The translations under genes and the position numbers were made by a program. A stretch of DNA of 64,000 nucleotides from Tubiluchus corallicola (lineage: Eukaryota; Priapulida; Priapulimorpha; Priapulimorphida; Tubiluchidae), in NCBI GenBank assembly GCA_030141605.1, contig JAQGDQ010000002.1, forward strand, positions 1,160,501-1,224,500, in the 5' to 3' direction. This document shows, one piece after another, positions 49,961 through 63,065 of this stretch. How positions within the stretch are numbered: the stretch's first letter is position 1; each line of letters begins with the position of its first letter. A model generated the notes under the pieces. The model was not told where the DNA came from and searched no databases. It saw only the letters and a list, made by a program, of their open reading frames with translations.

Positions 49961-51504
49961 GTATTCTGAGATCTGTAATGAAATCCTATTGAAAAGTTAT
50001 ATCATTATGGAAACAGCGTTTTGCCTTACGAATTACCCTTAAATTATATAAAAGAAGCACAATTACGCTTACACACTTTCGAGAATGTATTATACTAATG
50101 TTGGGATATGTCTTTAATTTAAATGCAAGGGTATACATGTTCAAGATCAACAACAATTTTTTTCTTGAGTAGCAAATTTTGCACTTTTTAAATAATTTCT
50201 TTTCGTTCTTGTAACTCAGTGGTAAGCGTGCTTGTTTTTTTCGGGCGTACCAGACAATGCAAAAATGGAATTTCTGGAGGATCTCTTGGAAAATTCTGCG
50301 AGGGCCTCTGTCAAAAAGACGATCCCGTGAAAGCGTTTTAAAAGTAAAATAATGCCTCTGACACTCCACAGTGCAAAAATTCAAGCTACACCTAATGGAC
50401 CACCTGACACAGCTTCGGTTTCTGTACTTAAAATGAAGTTGCAACTTTTGTGAAAAAACGACAAAAATGCTTTGAAAATTTTTTTACTTTATAGGTGTTT
50501 ACTTCCCGTTTTTGCAGTCGACATGTGTCGAAAATTTAAGACAAAATCAAAGTACATACTGGTTGACAATGTTTCTGACCTAGTCAGAAACTGAAGATTT
50601 TGCAAACAATAGTTGTAAAATTCAGCCGTAAAAATGAAGAGACGACAGCCTTTTTTGAAAGTGCTTCTTTTCTTTTATTGAATTCACCTTGCTTGAGTGC
50701 ATAGGAAGTGCATTTCACAATGAAATCTTAGCATTTAACTGTTCAGCCAGTAAACCACGGGTCAACGGTCAACCAATCTCGGCAAAGCTTATATCATTTA
50801 GTTTGTCTCATTCAGACCTTTCATTTGGTGTACTACAAGCTCGTTTCGGATGAAACTGGAAGGCATTTGTCTCCTCGCAAGGATTACGAGTTATTAAACG
50901 TTAGAGTAGCGGAGCATAAGGAACTTAAAAAGTCTTAACAACAATTCAGCTACATAGGCTGTAAGTTTGTAGATATATCGAAATACGTTTACTCGCGAAA
51001 TACGTTTGCTGTTATTACTCAAGAAATGCATCTACTTACATATTGCCAAGTTCCTCAAGTAAGGTGGTAGGCTGGCAGCTGTGCGCCAAATCAAACACTG
51101 TTCTCATCAATCATCATTTCCAGGTATTAATCGTGCAACTCGGCACATGTTTTCCCTTTTTTCTACAAATTCGTTTCCGTCAGCTAGGTGATTGGCGTTG
51201 GGGAAAGCGGTGACTATCGGCAATAATGAACAAAACTATATATAAACGACTCTACGTTTATACTGCATTTAACTGCGTTCGCAAGAATTCAAGCGTTCGC
51301 ATTTACTAGTCTTTGTTTCTTTTTATTATGTTGTTTATTTGCTCATAAGATTTCTGGTAAACGTTATGGAAACGGCCCAAAATAGAGTGTGAGAAATTTC
51401 TGCCACGCGATACGCCTAAAATTTGGTAAGAGAAGGTTAATAACGGCGATTTGTTTTTGCCTTGACGACGACGACGATGATGGAAATCATTACAAGATGC
51501 CTAC
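49961..51504. other. gene-less stretch
   Basis: The longest open frame (minus, 50444-49986, 152 codons) starts with TTG rather than ATG and has no domain I recognise. A tRNA A-box-like phrase (ctcagtggtaagcg) occurs near 50216 without a matching B box. Confidence 0.4.
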
Positions 51505-51765
51505 ACGCTCCTCTCCTTCCAACATCTTTCTTTCTCTTCCCTTCCCCACCACTTGCTAAGCCTATAATCTCCTCTCCTCTCCCTTCCCCCAGGCTCCTCT
51601 TCCATTTCCCTCTCATCAGCTGCCCCCTTCCATTCCTGTCTCCTCTCTGCCCTTTCTTCTTCTCTTCTCTTCTATTATCTTCTCTTCTCTCCTCTCTTCT
51701 CCTCTTCTGTTCTGTCTTTTCGTCTTTTATCTCTTTTCCTTTCCTTTCTCGCGGGTCTTACTTCT
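51505..51765. repeat. pyrimidine-rich tract, about 260 bp
   Basis: The plus strand is overwhelmingly C and T, with many cttct, cctct and cttcc units and few purines. Such strand asymmetry can adopt triplex DNA. The apparent Ser/Leu/Phe-rich frame over it is a translation of the repeat. Confidence 0.9.
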
Positions 51766-52309
51766 TTTTCTTATATGTCCGCTGGTCAAAACGCTACAGC
51801 AGATATTTTCGTTTGCACCAGTAAATAATCATTAATTCTCTGATGAAAGTGAGGAGATAAACTTATTTTCAAATTGGATCAGTTGTCTATAGATTGGTTT
51901 ATAGGTGCTGCTCGTGCGTATTTATTGTTTGTTGCTATAGAAGTTGCAATACGATCAGGGAATAATGATTAGATCTGTTTCTAATGCAAAACAGTCACAG
52001 AGTTCGACGTTCATACAAAGAAAAGTCTTATAGTCAGATTTACTGATGGCTGTTCGACGACTTACTGTGCAAAAATAGCTTATCAAATGCCATGCTGCTA
52101 CCTATACAGTGAACAACGAATGTGTGTTTGCGTTACAACCAAAGTAAATTTCATAACATATAGAAGCCTCAAAAGTATTGCAACAAATGTCAAAATTCAC
52201 CGTTTATTAGTTCACTGCGTATACAAATTATACGTATATATAACACATAGGTGTCCCTGGTAAGTTGGACTACTTTCGAGTAGAATTGCCAAGATGGAGT
52301 GAATCTTGA
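51766..52309. other. gene-less spacer
   Basis: AT-rich, nothing recognised. Confidence 0.45.
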
Positions 52310-52560
52310 TAATGAGCTCTTGCATGTAGGTCTGTGGTTCATTGGTAGAGAGGTAGAACATTCAAATTTTAATTTCTCTTTACCCGTAGATCGACAGGGC
52401 GAAGCCCATATGTAGACTTTTTGCCCAAAATTGCATGGTGCCAGACTGGCTCACAATTTTTCAACGTTGGCTTTCTCCAGTTAGGTTAATTAGCCGTCTA
52501 GTAATACGATTAGGGAAAACTGATCAGATCTGTTGTGATTTAGTATAGAAGTCATTGTCA
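52310..52560 (+). repeat. possible tRNA-derived SINE remnant
   Basis: A phrase like a polymerase III A box (gtggttcattggtagag) lies near 52332. About 110 bases later comes cagactggctcaca, followed by gttggctttctccagtt. The last resembles the conserved central part of some invertebrate SINEs. The B box is degraded (tagatcgacagg). Family and limits are uncertain. Confidence 0.3.
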
Positions 52561-52961
52561 TTAAGCCCGACATTTTTTCAGGTGGGCTCCGTTGAAGAGA
52601 TATATTTTTATGGTCTCATTTTCCAGCTTGACAAACAAACACTCCTCCTATTGTTTTACTGTTTCGTTTACTGACGTTGCTCGCCGATAATGTTTTCGAC
52701 TAATATATATGAAACATAAACATTTATTAATACCAGTTTCTAAATTAAATAACTCGGCGAATAATTCGATTTTTCAGATTTTCGGGTGACAATGATGATT
52801 ACAGCCACAGTCAGTAGTCATCAGTACAAAAAACGTTGACTGGGAATTTAGCACGTTAATGCGATTCGTAGTGTGACCTTGAAGGAGAATAAACGTTGTG
52901 AGAGGCGTCAGTTTGGGGTACGTATAACAAAGATTAGCGGTGCAGAAAACGTCATCTGTTT
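52561..52961. other. gene-less spacer next to the tRNA-like sequence
   Basis: Nothing coding. If the tRNA-like sequence at 52963-53032 heads a SINE, its body would run through this stretch on the minus strand, ending near 52775 with atcatcattgtcaccc. Confidence 0.35.
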
Positions 52962-52962
52962 T

Positions 52963-53032
52963 GTCGCCAGTGAGGATTGAACTCACGATCCCTGCTTTAC
53001 AAGAGCAGCTCTGGCCACTGAACTATGGAGGC
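52963..53032 (-). tRNA. tRNA-Thr(UGU)-like sequence, probably a pseudogene or SINE head
   Basis: Minus strand, 5' end at 53032. The D-arm stem gttc/gagc with loop agtggcca is present. The anticodon loop is cttgtaa (anticodon TGT, Thr) on a tgct/agca stem. The T arm is perfect: gtgag / ttcaatc / ctcac. Defects: the acceptor stem gcctcca against tggcgac has two mismatches, and about two bases are missing between the D and anticodon arms compared with an ordinary tRNA-Thr. The A- and B-box regions look intact, so it could still be transcribed. Either a decayed tRNA gene or the head of a SINE on the minus strand would explain it. Confidence 0.5.
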
Positions 53033-55857
53033 TAATGTAGTTGCAATTGGTTTATCTCTATTTATGTGCGATAACTCTTAGTAATCTCTGAACCAATACA
53101 CACATTCGCAAGCTTATTTTAAACCACGAAAATATCAAATCACGGTCAACGGAGATTTGTTCGTTTAATACTGTTTTTTCGTAGTTGATTGCAAGTTGTT
53201 AGCTTTAGATTGCAAACCATCTTTTATATTAATTAAGCCATCATATTATCGAAGTACAGACGAAAATTCACCTTTGTGGATTAACTCCTACTTTATTTTT
53301 GTGCTGAGTGATCAAATACATTATTATTTTGCGAAAACTCAGAAAAAGACAAGTTAAGCGTTTTATATGCTTTTACTTACACTCTCAAGTGCAAACAAAA
53401 TGCATTTCACCTAAATGGCATTAATTTCACGGAGATTTGAGTTTACGTCAAAAGAAGCTTTTAGTAATGGTGAAGCTACAAAGCATGGTCTGTATAGTAT
53501 AAAGTCCTCACAGTTTTATTCATTTGCAGCAATTCTTAAATAACACGGGGTTTTAATAAACTATACTTTTATTATTTATGAAAACAATCGTGATAACCGC
53601 ACGTGATTGTTGTGAAATGAAACCGAACTTACTGAAGTCAGTTTCAGAATTTAGGGTAACTAAGACAATGTATACGTAATCAATTCATCTTGACAGTTGA
53701 CCTTATTGATATCTGTTTAATACTAATTGCTGAAATTACTTTTGTTTTACTCTGTGTATAAAATTGGAGATGTTGATGACGATGATGGCCATAACGATAA
53801 TGTTAAGTTTAATAACGGCGATAGTTAAATATAATGACGCACGACGGCACGAGACAAAAAGCATTAATGATGATATCAACAACACATTCATTAACAAAGC
53901 AGTGATTACAACAGTAAAATAAGTAACTTTTTTCAATTGATTTTACCTCATCTTTTACCAATAGGCTACACTTTATAGCTGTTATATTCACGAGTGGTTG
54001 ATATAGTGTGTTGTCGCGAGTTGTGATAGTTTTCTGGAACTTTTTTAATTTCAGCAGAACTGATTGAGAGACGCGCGCAGGTTCAACTTCAGACGAAATA
54101 TGCATTCCACCCTCGCCCACCCCAAAAAAGTACTACTGTGTGTTCAAATAATACAATTCCTAGATTACTTAATAATACAATAATTCGTCTAAAATGTATT
54201 TTGCCTGCTCTGCGTCAAAGATAAAGTTTTCAACATCATATGCAAGCAGCATGTAACTTACGCAAACTTAATTTAATGATTATAATTTATTATACACAAC
54301 ACTTATTTATACAGGAAACATTTGCCCATGTGTAATTAGTCACTCATATATTAAACCACTTTATAAAAAATGTAGAAGCAAAACGTTTACATCTTTTACC
54401 GAACATGCAGTGTGAAAATATTGTCTATCAGCATATTGTACTGCATATCATGGTTGTGTGAATGATTTGCATTATAGAAGTCTAACAGAATAAAAAAGAA
54501 GCAGATTGTGCGATAAGACGTGAAATAGAGAAATTAGTCTTTTCAATATTGTCTTCCTAATTTGCTTTGTTTCGCAAATTGAAGAATGATGAAGTTTGTG
54601 TCAGGTCAACACGCATGTAGCTTTCGTAGCTTTTGTAAAAAAGGCAAAAATACTGCACCGATATAAACATGAATAACGTAAAATGTTACGCACAAAAAAG
54701 TGTATTGTGTGTAGGCTTAAACCTAACAGCTATAAGAAATTAAATAATGATTGTTTGTCGAAGTCTTGTATTTTGCGTGATTTTATATTAAATTTAAATT
54801 TGAAAATTAGACATTTTTGACTATTTGAACGTTTGGCAAATTTTAGTTATTGCGATGCCTAAAATGTTTTATGATTGGTGTTTTAAACGTCTCGCAGCAA
54901 TAATTTTTCAACTCTTTAATAATAACACTGATAAATCTTCTGAGTTTTTAGTAAGCGTTGCTTAATGGCTTCGCGAAAAGGCTGCGTTATTATGACTTAT
55001 TGACTGTGTTGGCTTCGTTAAAGTTAATCACAAAAATTTAATGCGTGTTTATAATTAGTCCTATATGGTTGCCGACACAGCAAAATACATGTGTTTGTTT
55101 GTTTTGAGAGAATTCATTTGTTTCTCTGCCTGTTTTTTCTTTTTGATATTTTGACTGACTATTCACTTGCTGATCTTTCTGTTCCTTTCACTTTTATCTG
55201 TTTCCTTCTACTGGCGAGTTTTCAAGTTGATTTACGAATATTTTGTGCAGTGATGCGTTTGTCTTTCAGTATATAATGCAGTATTTTAAGCAACGGCGCT
55301 TTTTTCCTGATGCTTATAAGCGCCAAACGGTATCTTTTGCAAGAAATGCAGCAACGTTGCAACTAAGTATTGATGAGATACATTAAGGCATTGTTATAAC
55401 GAAGTAAACGCAAAAACCAAATCGATTGGGAATCCTAACAATGTTTTTCCTGAGGGCATGTCGAGAAAATGTGGCTCACACGTTAACTCAGAAACAAAAA
55501 CAAGTAATATCATGTATGCTTACATCTGGACTCTAACAATTTATATTGTTTTTTCTATGGAAACAATTACAATACGTGTATTTCCAGCGTAAGTAACGGA
55601 TCCCTCCTCTCTCACCCACCTCCTGAACCTTTTGCCTTGCGCTCATGCATTCTGCCACAAAAGATTTAAAACAAATTTTTACCTCGTAAAAAGTTGAGCT
55701 AGTCTAAAAACTCATACAAAATCAATAGATGCCATTATATTCCGCACAGTCTCGTATGTGCAAGAGTCCAGATTAGTCTACATTAGTAGCGTAAGAATTA
55801 TTTAAAATGCCGCAAAAACTTAAAAGTGACAGGTCGTACTTTTTTTAGGTAATCACC
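53033..55857. other. gene-less stretch
   Basis: AT-rich sequence with short open frames of no recognisable character on either strand. No repeats noted. Confidence 0.4.
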
Positions 55858-56301
55858 TTCTTCGCCACTTCGCATTTTGCCAGTGTGACATATCGCCAGA
55901 GAATTACATTGGCAGTGTGCCATTTCGCCTGTCTTTCGCTTTGCCAATTTATCATTTCGCCAGTAGTTATTGGGAATAATACAACATCTTAAATTCATTT
56001 AGATAGTAGTACCCTTCGCCAGTACATCATTTCGCCAGCTTATAATTTCTATCCAGTAGTTATTAGAAATAGTACCGTGCACATTTAAATATGCATTTCG
56101 CCTGTTGTTATTGGAAATAGTACAATAAGCGTTTAAATAGTAGTATATTTCGCTAGTGTATCGTTTCGCTAATTTCGCATATGTATCATTTCGCCAGTGA
56201 TAGACGACAAAGTGATAGACTAGTGAAATGATAGCTTGGCGAAATGATACACTGGCGAAGTGATGTACTGGCGAATTGTGCACTGGCAAAGTGACATACA
56301 A
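55858..56301. mobile_element. fold-back-like element made of atttcgccagt units
   Basis: Many copies of a short unit (consensus near tatcatttcgccagtg) run in the forward direction from 55860 to about 56205. About five copies follow in the opposite direction from about 56222 to 56295 (actggcgaaatgata form). So the two ends are inverted repeats made of short tandem units. Inside, a second unit (agtagttattgg-aatagtac plus an atttaaat block) recurs three times, near 55962, 56055 and 56105. No open frame with protein character exists; frames across it are repeats. The layout matches fold-back elements such as Drosophila FB and sea urchin TU. Confidence 0.8.
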
Positions 56302-56660
56302 TACGTACAATCTTTTTTATGTATTTCGCCATTACTCTATTGTTGATTTTGCTGTGAACAAAAATTTCGGTAAACAAACTCTATATACGAGTTGTGTAAT
56401 GTTACTAACATATCGCAGTATACAAGTAATACATGGTTTGAGAACAAAGAGATTTTTATGACCACGAGGGATTTGCTGTTGGTGACAATAACGAAGGGTC
56501 ATTTGCACTGTTGCCTGGAGAAAACTAGGCACTGTTTGTTTAATGGTCATGCTATGACAGTATTTTGACATATTTCAGAATTTGTTAAAAGCTGGTGGGC
56601 AATTCCACGGTTAGTAACGTTACATTTTAAGGATGTTCTCATGTTTTAAATAAGAATCGC

Positions 56661-56751
56661 TTCTTTATCTATTGATATTAAGTGTCACTCATGTTACAAT
56701 ACATCAGATGTATTGTTGCATGAGTGACACTTAATATCAATAGATAAAGAA
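56661..56751. repeat. 91-bp near-perfect palindrome
   Basis: The arm 56661-56705 is complementary to 56707-56751 at 43 of 45 positions, around a single central base. The two mismatches are adjacent (taac against ttgc context). It is not a simple repeat: the arms read ttctttatctattgatatt then aagtgtcactcatg. It lies 360 bases right of the fold-back-like element. Confidence 0.97.
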
Positions 56752-59700
56752 ATGATGATCAATCTAGTCTCGACCTACAAAAAAGGTCATAATAAATTAA
56801 TGAGCATCTTTGAATGAAAAATATCTGTCTATTTTGCTAATATAAATCCATGAAGTCACTACACTGCCTATATGAATTTGGTACTTCTGATTGGAATGCA
56901 TTATTTATTTGGAGCAGATAGCTTTTTTACGATTATTCATATTTCGTAATAGAGACTTTAGTGAAACATATTTCGCAGTGAAACTTCAACTGAGCAAGCT
57001 GTTGATTCTTGCAGTATTGGAACAAACTACATCATGCCATGATAAGTTCGACATAGCTTTAATCATCCAATATCAGGCAAAAGTAGGATCACATATACAA
57101 GAAATAGAAAGAAATAATCTATGGTATTTTTGTGATATCATAAAGCTGCTATTTTAATGTGAATTTATATATCTTTGTGGACTTTTGCGTGTGGAGACAG
57201 GAAGAAAACACTACATCAAATGGAATAAGCATAATGTAATGGTGTAATGCAGTAAATTTTAACATTCCCATGGCCTTCTTGACCTGAGTGCAGCTAACCA
57301 AATGCACTTGCTGGTATGAAAACTAGTTTCACACCAACGTGGCCCCAGATCTTGTTTTTAACTGTGAAGAGTCATGCTGAAAAGTCGTGCTGAAAATGGC
57401 GTAGTTTGTTGAAAATCCTCAAAATTAATGTAAGTTTTCCTATAGACAGGCTAGACTTGCTATGCGACCATCAGGACAATCGCACGAGAAGTTTATAGCA
57501 ATGGTCCCAAAACACAAGTCAATTTACCTTTCAGAATCAGAACTGACAGTACAATCTAACTGCAGACTACTAACTTAAAATACTAACTACTTGTGCACCT
57601 GAGGTTCTACCAAGGTTTTCAACTTCATGTGTCAAGCAATTTTTTCGATTTTTACGATAAAAATCAACCTCTGCTAGTAATTGGCAACAAAGCAGGCCGA
57701 TAGTTCTGACAGTTTTTGAGCTTAGACAGGTAGTGGATTCACCGCCAATACTTATTGTCGCAAAATTCCTATTAAAAAGAAGCAGTTCCTTAATTAGTCT
57801 GGCAAGAAAAATTTTTCGTTACATGAAAGCGTGGATGAACAATGTGCAGGGGCAGACAACGTCTATTAGAAAATTGCAATTAGTAAAATCAATGCAGAGG
57901 GGCTGAATGCAACGGGGAAAAACTGACCAGGATATATGCAATAAAAAGGAAAATAACAGAAACAGCGGAAAAGGGATAATAAAGAAATAGATGTAAGAAA
58001 GGTAACAGCAGATAAGGCAATAAAGGCAACATTAAAATATTATTATTAACATCATTTTATTTCAAACATCCTTTACACATTTCATTAAAAATATGTTATC
58101 AGTCGAAATTACTTATCAAGTGAAAAAGCAAAGAAAAGATATGATATAATACATGATTAGCAATAGAAATATTGCGATAATAAAAAGGTTTATGGACTTA
58201 ATTAATAAGCCAGCCCAGTTATACCAACAGAAACCAAATAATTCTTATAAAATATACAAGCAGTATGATCTTCTTACAAATTAATATGTAACAATGCAAT
58301 CTAATATTGATTGCAGCTGTGCTCCGTTTAAAAATTAAAATCAATACTTTTTAAACACTTGATGCAGTCTTTAACCATATTAACAATTGTTTGCATGTGG
58401 GTTTCCTGTCAAAGCCCTTCCTCACTGATCTCCTTGTAAAAATCTTATGTCAGTTTTCTACTGATAACTTCTACAATTCAATGTACAACATTTATGTCAT
58501 AAATTAAAGCCCATTGCTGATTTAACAGTAAACAGAACTTGCTTTGCCAAAAACTTAACATTCTCATTATTATTTTGTCTACAATTTACATAGTTTAATA
58601 AAACGCTTGACAAACTCTTAGTTAGGATGTATAATATTGGCAATATAAGGTAGCCCATAAGTGTGCGCTCGATATGGGATAAACCATAACTTTCGCGTGG
58701 TACTATTCTAGGAAATATCGATATCGATTATTTACAATTATCTAAACGCCATGCGTGGCTTCCATAGAAACCGTGACAATAAGTCATGAAAATTTTCGTT
58801 TTGGGTTTGTCTCCTAACAAAATCAAAATTTACATGCTGTTATTTGCACGATACATAAAAATTTGTTCTTTTACATAAAATATTGGTATCATCATGAAAG
58901 GTCAAAGTCAAAGTGTTTCCAAAATATGCGACCGTGTCACGCCCAGGTGAGAGGATACCGCAGAGCATTATACGTGAATACGAGGATACATTGTATGGGG
59001 TAAATCTAAAACGTTTACTTTTAATGTTATTATTTTTTATTCTGTATATTAACAAAATTTATGTATTACTCATTAGCGTATTTAAGGATACACTGAAGGT
59101 AATTCTCAAAAATACAGTTATTAATGAATGGAAAGAAGTATGTATCATCAGTTGTCAGTAGATGACAAGGTAAAATGTTGAGCCAACTTAAATTGCTTAT
59201 TACTTCGCGTTTAGACTCTTTCGGGTGAATCTGGGACAGGTTAGTTGTCAGTGCTAATACGGATATCTTCATATCTGTTTGTTTCTTTACTAGGGTACAA
59301 ATGTCTGGACACAGAGCTATTTTCCAAAAACTTCAAGAGATTTGTTGTATTTAGGGATTTGCCAGATGAAATATAGTAATACGCCTTGAATGTTGAAAAA
59401 TTCACTAGTGCTTGCTAAAACTGCACGGAAATTTATCAATAATCTGGTTATTTGGTCCCTCGAAAATGTCATCATAAAAAAACTGGAACGATCCATTGAA
59501 GTGCGCCAAGCTTCAGTCTCTAAGACAGTTTAGCCAATTTCTGACAAAGGCTGCTGTCTAGGCAGCTTATACAACGCATCATTTAAGTTGCAGTTCCCCG
59601 AGAAAATCTTCTAATTCTTCACATTATAAAAAGGTCTGCTTTTGTGCTTGACAGTCATGTGACTTTATTAGTCTGCTTTATTAGACTGGGTGTCATCCAC

Positions 59701-62700
59701 GGGACCCGAGTCACCGAATCTTTAAATTTAGAGACAGCCAAAGATCGAAGCAACAGGGCACGTAAGTACAGAATACGCAAGATGTCGTACACATAACAAT
59801 AATCAGTACAAAAAAAGAAACCCAAAAAACCAAACCTTAATACGTCTGTCATTCTTAATTTTCCTTTTATAATGTTTCTCCTCTCGTGAGATATCAGCAG
59901 TAATGCCGTAAAATATATGAATTCAGATTATAGCCAGACGCATCAAATAAATTTTATTCGCTTGTCACTGAAATATAAATTTATACCCAAGACTGGAAAT
60001 TAAATAACGGTGGGTCTGCATTGTGCTGCAGCTTGAAGCATGCATTGCAACAGTAATGTCAGTTCCAGTTGTTAGAATGTTAGTTTGCGGTATTTCGTAT
60101 TCTATAGGCCTAATGATATACGGTATTTACCGTATTAGATTTCAGGGCTTTGTTAGAACAAGAAAGAAAAGATTCGGAAACCGTTGAATTTTGAGTGTTG
60201 AAACGTGTTGAACGGAGGAGTGAAGTGAACATTTAGACCTAAAGTGGGCACAAAATGTTTAATGTTGGATAGGTGTACACAAATGCGATAAGCCGCATAC
60301 AGTAAATAAGAAAGATCATATAGTGTTACGTAAACTTAACAAAATGAGAACAACTACTTTTACCAGTAACAATTAACGAATATTATACAATTCAGCCTCA
60401 TTGATTTTGCTTCAATAACACAGCGGTAGTGGCTATAAGGCGAATTCAAATGGCGTCCCACTGGTCCAGCTTGGTCCCTGTTTGCCTTTCCCGTTTCTCT
60501 ATCATCACCGCAACGTTGATAACGCAACCTACATCACATAAGTCAGCATCATCATTACAACGACTCAATTTCTAAGAAACTGCCATAATTTTTTCACCCT
60601 CTCGTTCAATCCGTCATCTTTACAATTGACTTGTCATCAATCATCAGTCGTATTTACACAAACTGATGACATTATTACTTTATAATGGCCTCAGCGTTTT
60701 CTTGGGTCTGCCATTCTTACATACAGGTCCAATTCCAAAGCAAACCAGATTCGAATGAGAGACCATTTGTTAATCTGTTAATATGCGAATACCGAACAAG
60801 AATGCTCGGATTCTCGAAAAATCGAGGTTCACAAGAAAATGTTTTTGTTGGGGTCACCGATGCCTTTCAGTGATAGGTGGTGCCAGACTGCCAATAACAA
60901 TCAACTTCAAACATTTGGATTTAAGTCGCTTGGATATAGGCTTATTTTAGGGTTTACGAGTTTGGCCCTCTACAAGCCGGTGATACAACAATTAACGAAA
61001 AGGCCCATTTAATATAAATTTATGTAGTTGTGGCGGGACCTATCCTACAATGAGACAGTGAAGATAATGATGTCTTAAGCATGTTGACAGGCATCCTCCT
61101 TTTACAAAGTACACCCAAGTAGCACTATAGCAGACAAAATTGTTTAGGGTAGGTGAAACCGCCCAGAACCGCTCTGTAGGCCCGCCGTCTCTCTTATGAA
61201 TTGGTTTAGCGCTATTTAACTCTGATCGCTAAATAAGCAAAACAACAATTCAACTATCCCTCTGAGCTAGTCTGATGTGAAAAGTAAAAAAAGAAAAATA
61301 TATAAAAAGAAATTTTTGGACGGTACAGTTTCATAAAGGCTTAGGCGAAAACCCGGATAAGCTATTTGTGTGCTATGTTGTGTAGACTTACTCAAGTTAA
61401 TCACTCAGCAAGATAATGGCGTAAACTAATTACACTACAACAGAGCTAGTGAATATTGAGAAATTGCGTGACAGTTATACGGTATTATTATCATTATTAT
61501 ACTGATAATTTCAGGTATAACTTTGGGAGTTTACTCTGGACATTTGTTTGCCTGTTGATTAATTAACAGAATTCTCCAAAGTTCAACTAGACGAAGGCCT
61601 AACTTTTTATACTAAGAAAACGCACTGAAGGTGAAATTGGGAGGAACATTTAGAAGAATTGTGAGCTCTTACCTAGATCGATTATACGTTTTTGCATATT
61701 AATTATTCATTTTATCATTAAAACTTTTCGCATACCTTTAAACCAACTCTGGGTTAGAATTTAAAACAGTTAGGTAACTGTTGAAAATTAACATATATGT
61801 TTTTGTTCAAGAAGAAAAGTTTTTAATTTTTTGTGCATCAGATAATGCCACCTTGCCGCTAAAGTTCTTAATAAGTTTTCAACTTTTTAGAAGTTCTTTC
61901 TCCATATTTATAACTGCATCTAAGACACATTAACTGTCCTGGTACATGTCTGTACATATTTTTCTCTTACTTTATTTCAAGCGTTTACCCATAGAGCAAT
62001 CACAATATTTAAAATCGCAAAAGTGTAATATACATGATTATGATTATAGCCTTACAAATGCTCTAGAAACAACGACCACTTGTATTTGTCATAAACATTT
62101 TCACAAAATTACAAAACTCATTGTTCCGCTGAGCTAATATTGATTATATATATATATATATATATCGTTATCGTTCAATGTATATAGTTGATATGACTTT
62201 GTTGTTTTCAGGTATCCTCTTTTGGTGGTTTCCTCAGGCATCCACATAGGTGGTTTATAGTTATAACTGAATTTAAGGTCTCTCGAATTGCGTCAGGATA
62301 AAATTGTTTTATGTGCCTAAATAGTACGGATAGACAGATACATTTATAATTTTCGCGACTAAAGCTGTAACTGGTCCCATCATTTTCGATGATTTACACA
62401 TTGAACGAAAGGTCTTGATCTATTCTTGATCTATTAAAATAATAATAACCCACATTTGCACCCTTGGACTGTGCGCGCCCTTGTGTGTCAATAACAGCAA
62501 TGTCAACCGGTGAATAAAGTAACCCGCCGGCAACGGTCATGTCCACCTATCTGCAGCTTCATTGTGCACTACGCGGTGTTCATGATCTATTTCCTGTCTG
62601 GTCAGAGTAAATACATTTGGCTTCATTGGTACGCAAACTGCGGCGCGTTCAAAGGAACACTAGGCAGATTTAGCGCTACTGATAATTGGATAAACACTGG

Positions 62701-63065
62701 CATCAAAGTCAATCAACCTGACTTAGCAAGTTCAGTCAAGGAAGATTTATGTGTGTTTTGTTATTTAAATAAAAGTGCTTTGTGTGAAGAGATGAGTCCA
62801 GAGATTTGTGATTGAGACATTGCTATGGTGACTAGTGGAGTTTGATTTCCTAAGGACAGGTGTATATATAGAGTTTTCAGACTCGTGTTTATTACACATA
62901 TAATGTATGCAATTTCTTATAGGCTCTCAGTTTTTCACATTTTTCAGACCTGTGTGACCTTAGTAACCACTAATATGTGTTTTTTTCATGGTAACTTATT
63001 TCTGTGCCCACAGAAAGTCATCCTGCGTTTTTTATTTGTTCAATGACCTTGCTAAAAGTTCAACT
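56752..63065. repeat. long gene-less stretch with one (TA)n run
   Basis: No supported exon, RNA gene or classified transposon in about 6.3 kb. A (TA)n microsatellite lies at 62145-62165. Around 58030-58070 on the minus strand, aataaa followed by ttaataataat resembles a LINE 3' tail, but no coding part could be matched. The frame at 62510-62815 opens with GTG and is not recognised. Confidence 0.4.

Noticed and set aside
50210-50230. A-box-like phrase suggesting a tRNA head
   Set aside because: No B box or cloverleaf stems at the expected spacing.
49986-50444. 152-codon minus-strand open frame
   Set aside because: It starts with TTG, has no recognisable domain, and its length is only mildly unusual for the many frames examined.
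51462-51824. Ser/Leu/Phe-rich 120-codon frame
   Set aside because: Translation of a pyrimidine-rich tract.
58030-58640. Possible LINE 3' end on the minus strand
   Set aside because: Only a poly(A)-like tail was visible; no reverse-transcriptase phrase could be read in any frame.
62510-62815. 101-codon plus-strand open frame with several Cys and Trp residues
   Set aside because: It opens with GTG, lacks an upstream splice or start context, and matches no family I know.
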